5,088 bases of DNA from Halobacteriales archaeon (lineage in GTDB: Archaea; Thermoplasmatota; E2; JACPAO01; JAHFTW01), in NCBI GenBank assembly GCA_020201445.1, contig JAIVGU010000245.1, forward strand, positions 1 through 5,088, given 5' to 3'. The notes under the pieces were generated by a model, which saw nothing but the letters and a program-made list of their open reading frames with translations, did no database searches and was not told where the DNA came from. Numbering within the stretch: position 1 is the stretch's first letter; every line of letters starts with the position of its first letter. Shown here in pieces: positions 5,030-5,088 of this stretch. The position numbers and the translations under genes are program-made.

Positions 5030-5088
5030 TTGGAGGAGACACCCATTCCCGCTGCCGCCCCCAAGGCCCCCCTCATCCTCATCGCGGA
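5030..5088 (+). CDS. Probable response-regulator receiver domain protein, N-terminal fragment
   Basis: The frame read from TTG at 5030 runs open to the window end and gives 19 complete residues: a short polar/Pro/Ala leader followed by 'KAPLILIA' and a final incomplete codon GA, which must be Asp or Glu. Receiver domains typically begin with a basic residue, a hydrophobic beta strand and then an acidic pair (for example K-x-I-L-I-A-D-D), and this fragment fits that entry. The start is inferred: TTG lies 28 nt from a TATA-like box. ATG at 5020 is in a different frame whose translation is unlike any protein start I know, and GGAGGAG at 5032-5038 would only serve an ATT at 5045. Divergence from a histidine kinase makes a response regulator plausible as its phosphorylation partner. 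The evidence is thin because so little of the gene is visible. Confidence 0.5.
   Translation, partial: MEETPIPAAAPKAPLILIA

Noticed and set aside
1..5088. CRISPR array, tRNA or rRNA genes, insertion sequence ends
   Set aside because: I saw no regularly spaced repeats, no cloverleaf-like sequence, no transposase motif and no terminal inverted repeats in the window.

Overview
The window is very GC-rich (roughly 70 percent by eye) and looks archaeal. The most likely source is a high-GC member of the Thermoplasmata (Candidatus Thermoplasmatota), though this is inferred from style and not from a marker gene. The main argument is promoter layout. Upstream of several genes a TATA-like box sits 25-28 nt before a start codon, usually with no Shine-Dalgarno motif, which is the geometry of leaderless archaeal mRNAs. 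The clearest case is TTTATA in front of the histidine kinase. The HxlR-type regulator and the kinase H-box (AAHELNTPLTPLRLQ) also fit this group as I remember it.

Left part (1-1442): the C-terminal half of a VOC/glyoxalase-fold protein (+ strand), then two minus-strand genes for DUF1801 (YdhG-like) proteins that are about half identical to each other and carry Lys/Ala/Arg-rich N-terminal tails.

Middle (1443-2035): a compact divergent regulatory unit. On the minus strand is a 21-residue ORF with five cysteines, whose ATG lies 26 nt from a TATA-like box and which is followed by a 26-nt pyrimidine tract that could end its transcript. On the plus strand is an HxlR-family winged-helix regulator with five cysteines. 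The short AT-rich gap between them holds a direct repeat and an inverted repeat that covers the TATA-like box of the tiny gene. I propose a thiol- or metal-responsive switch controlling a metallothionein-like or redox micropeptide. This is the most novel element here.

Right part (2036-5088): two paralogous proteins with seven predicted membrane helices meet tail to tail. The second lies 18 bp downstream of a soluble PAS-HisKA-HATPase histidine kinase on the same strand, so the kinase may work with the membrane protein as its sensor. Divergent from the kinase, the window ends in what looks like the first residues of a response-regulator receiver domain. The kinase promoter and the possible regulator promoter share a 76-bp gap.
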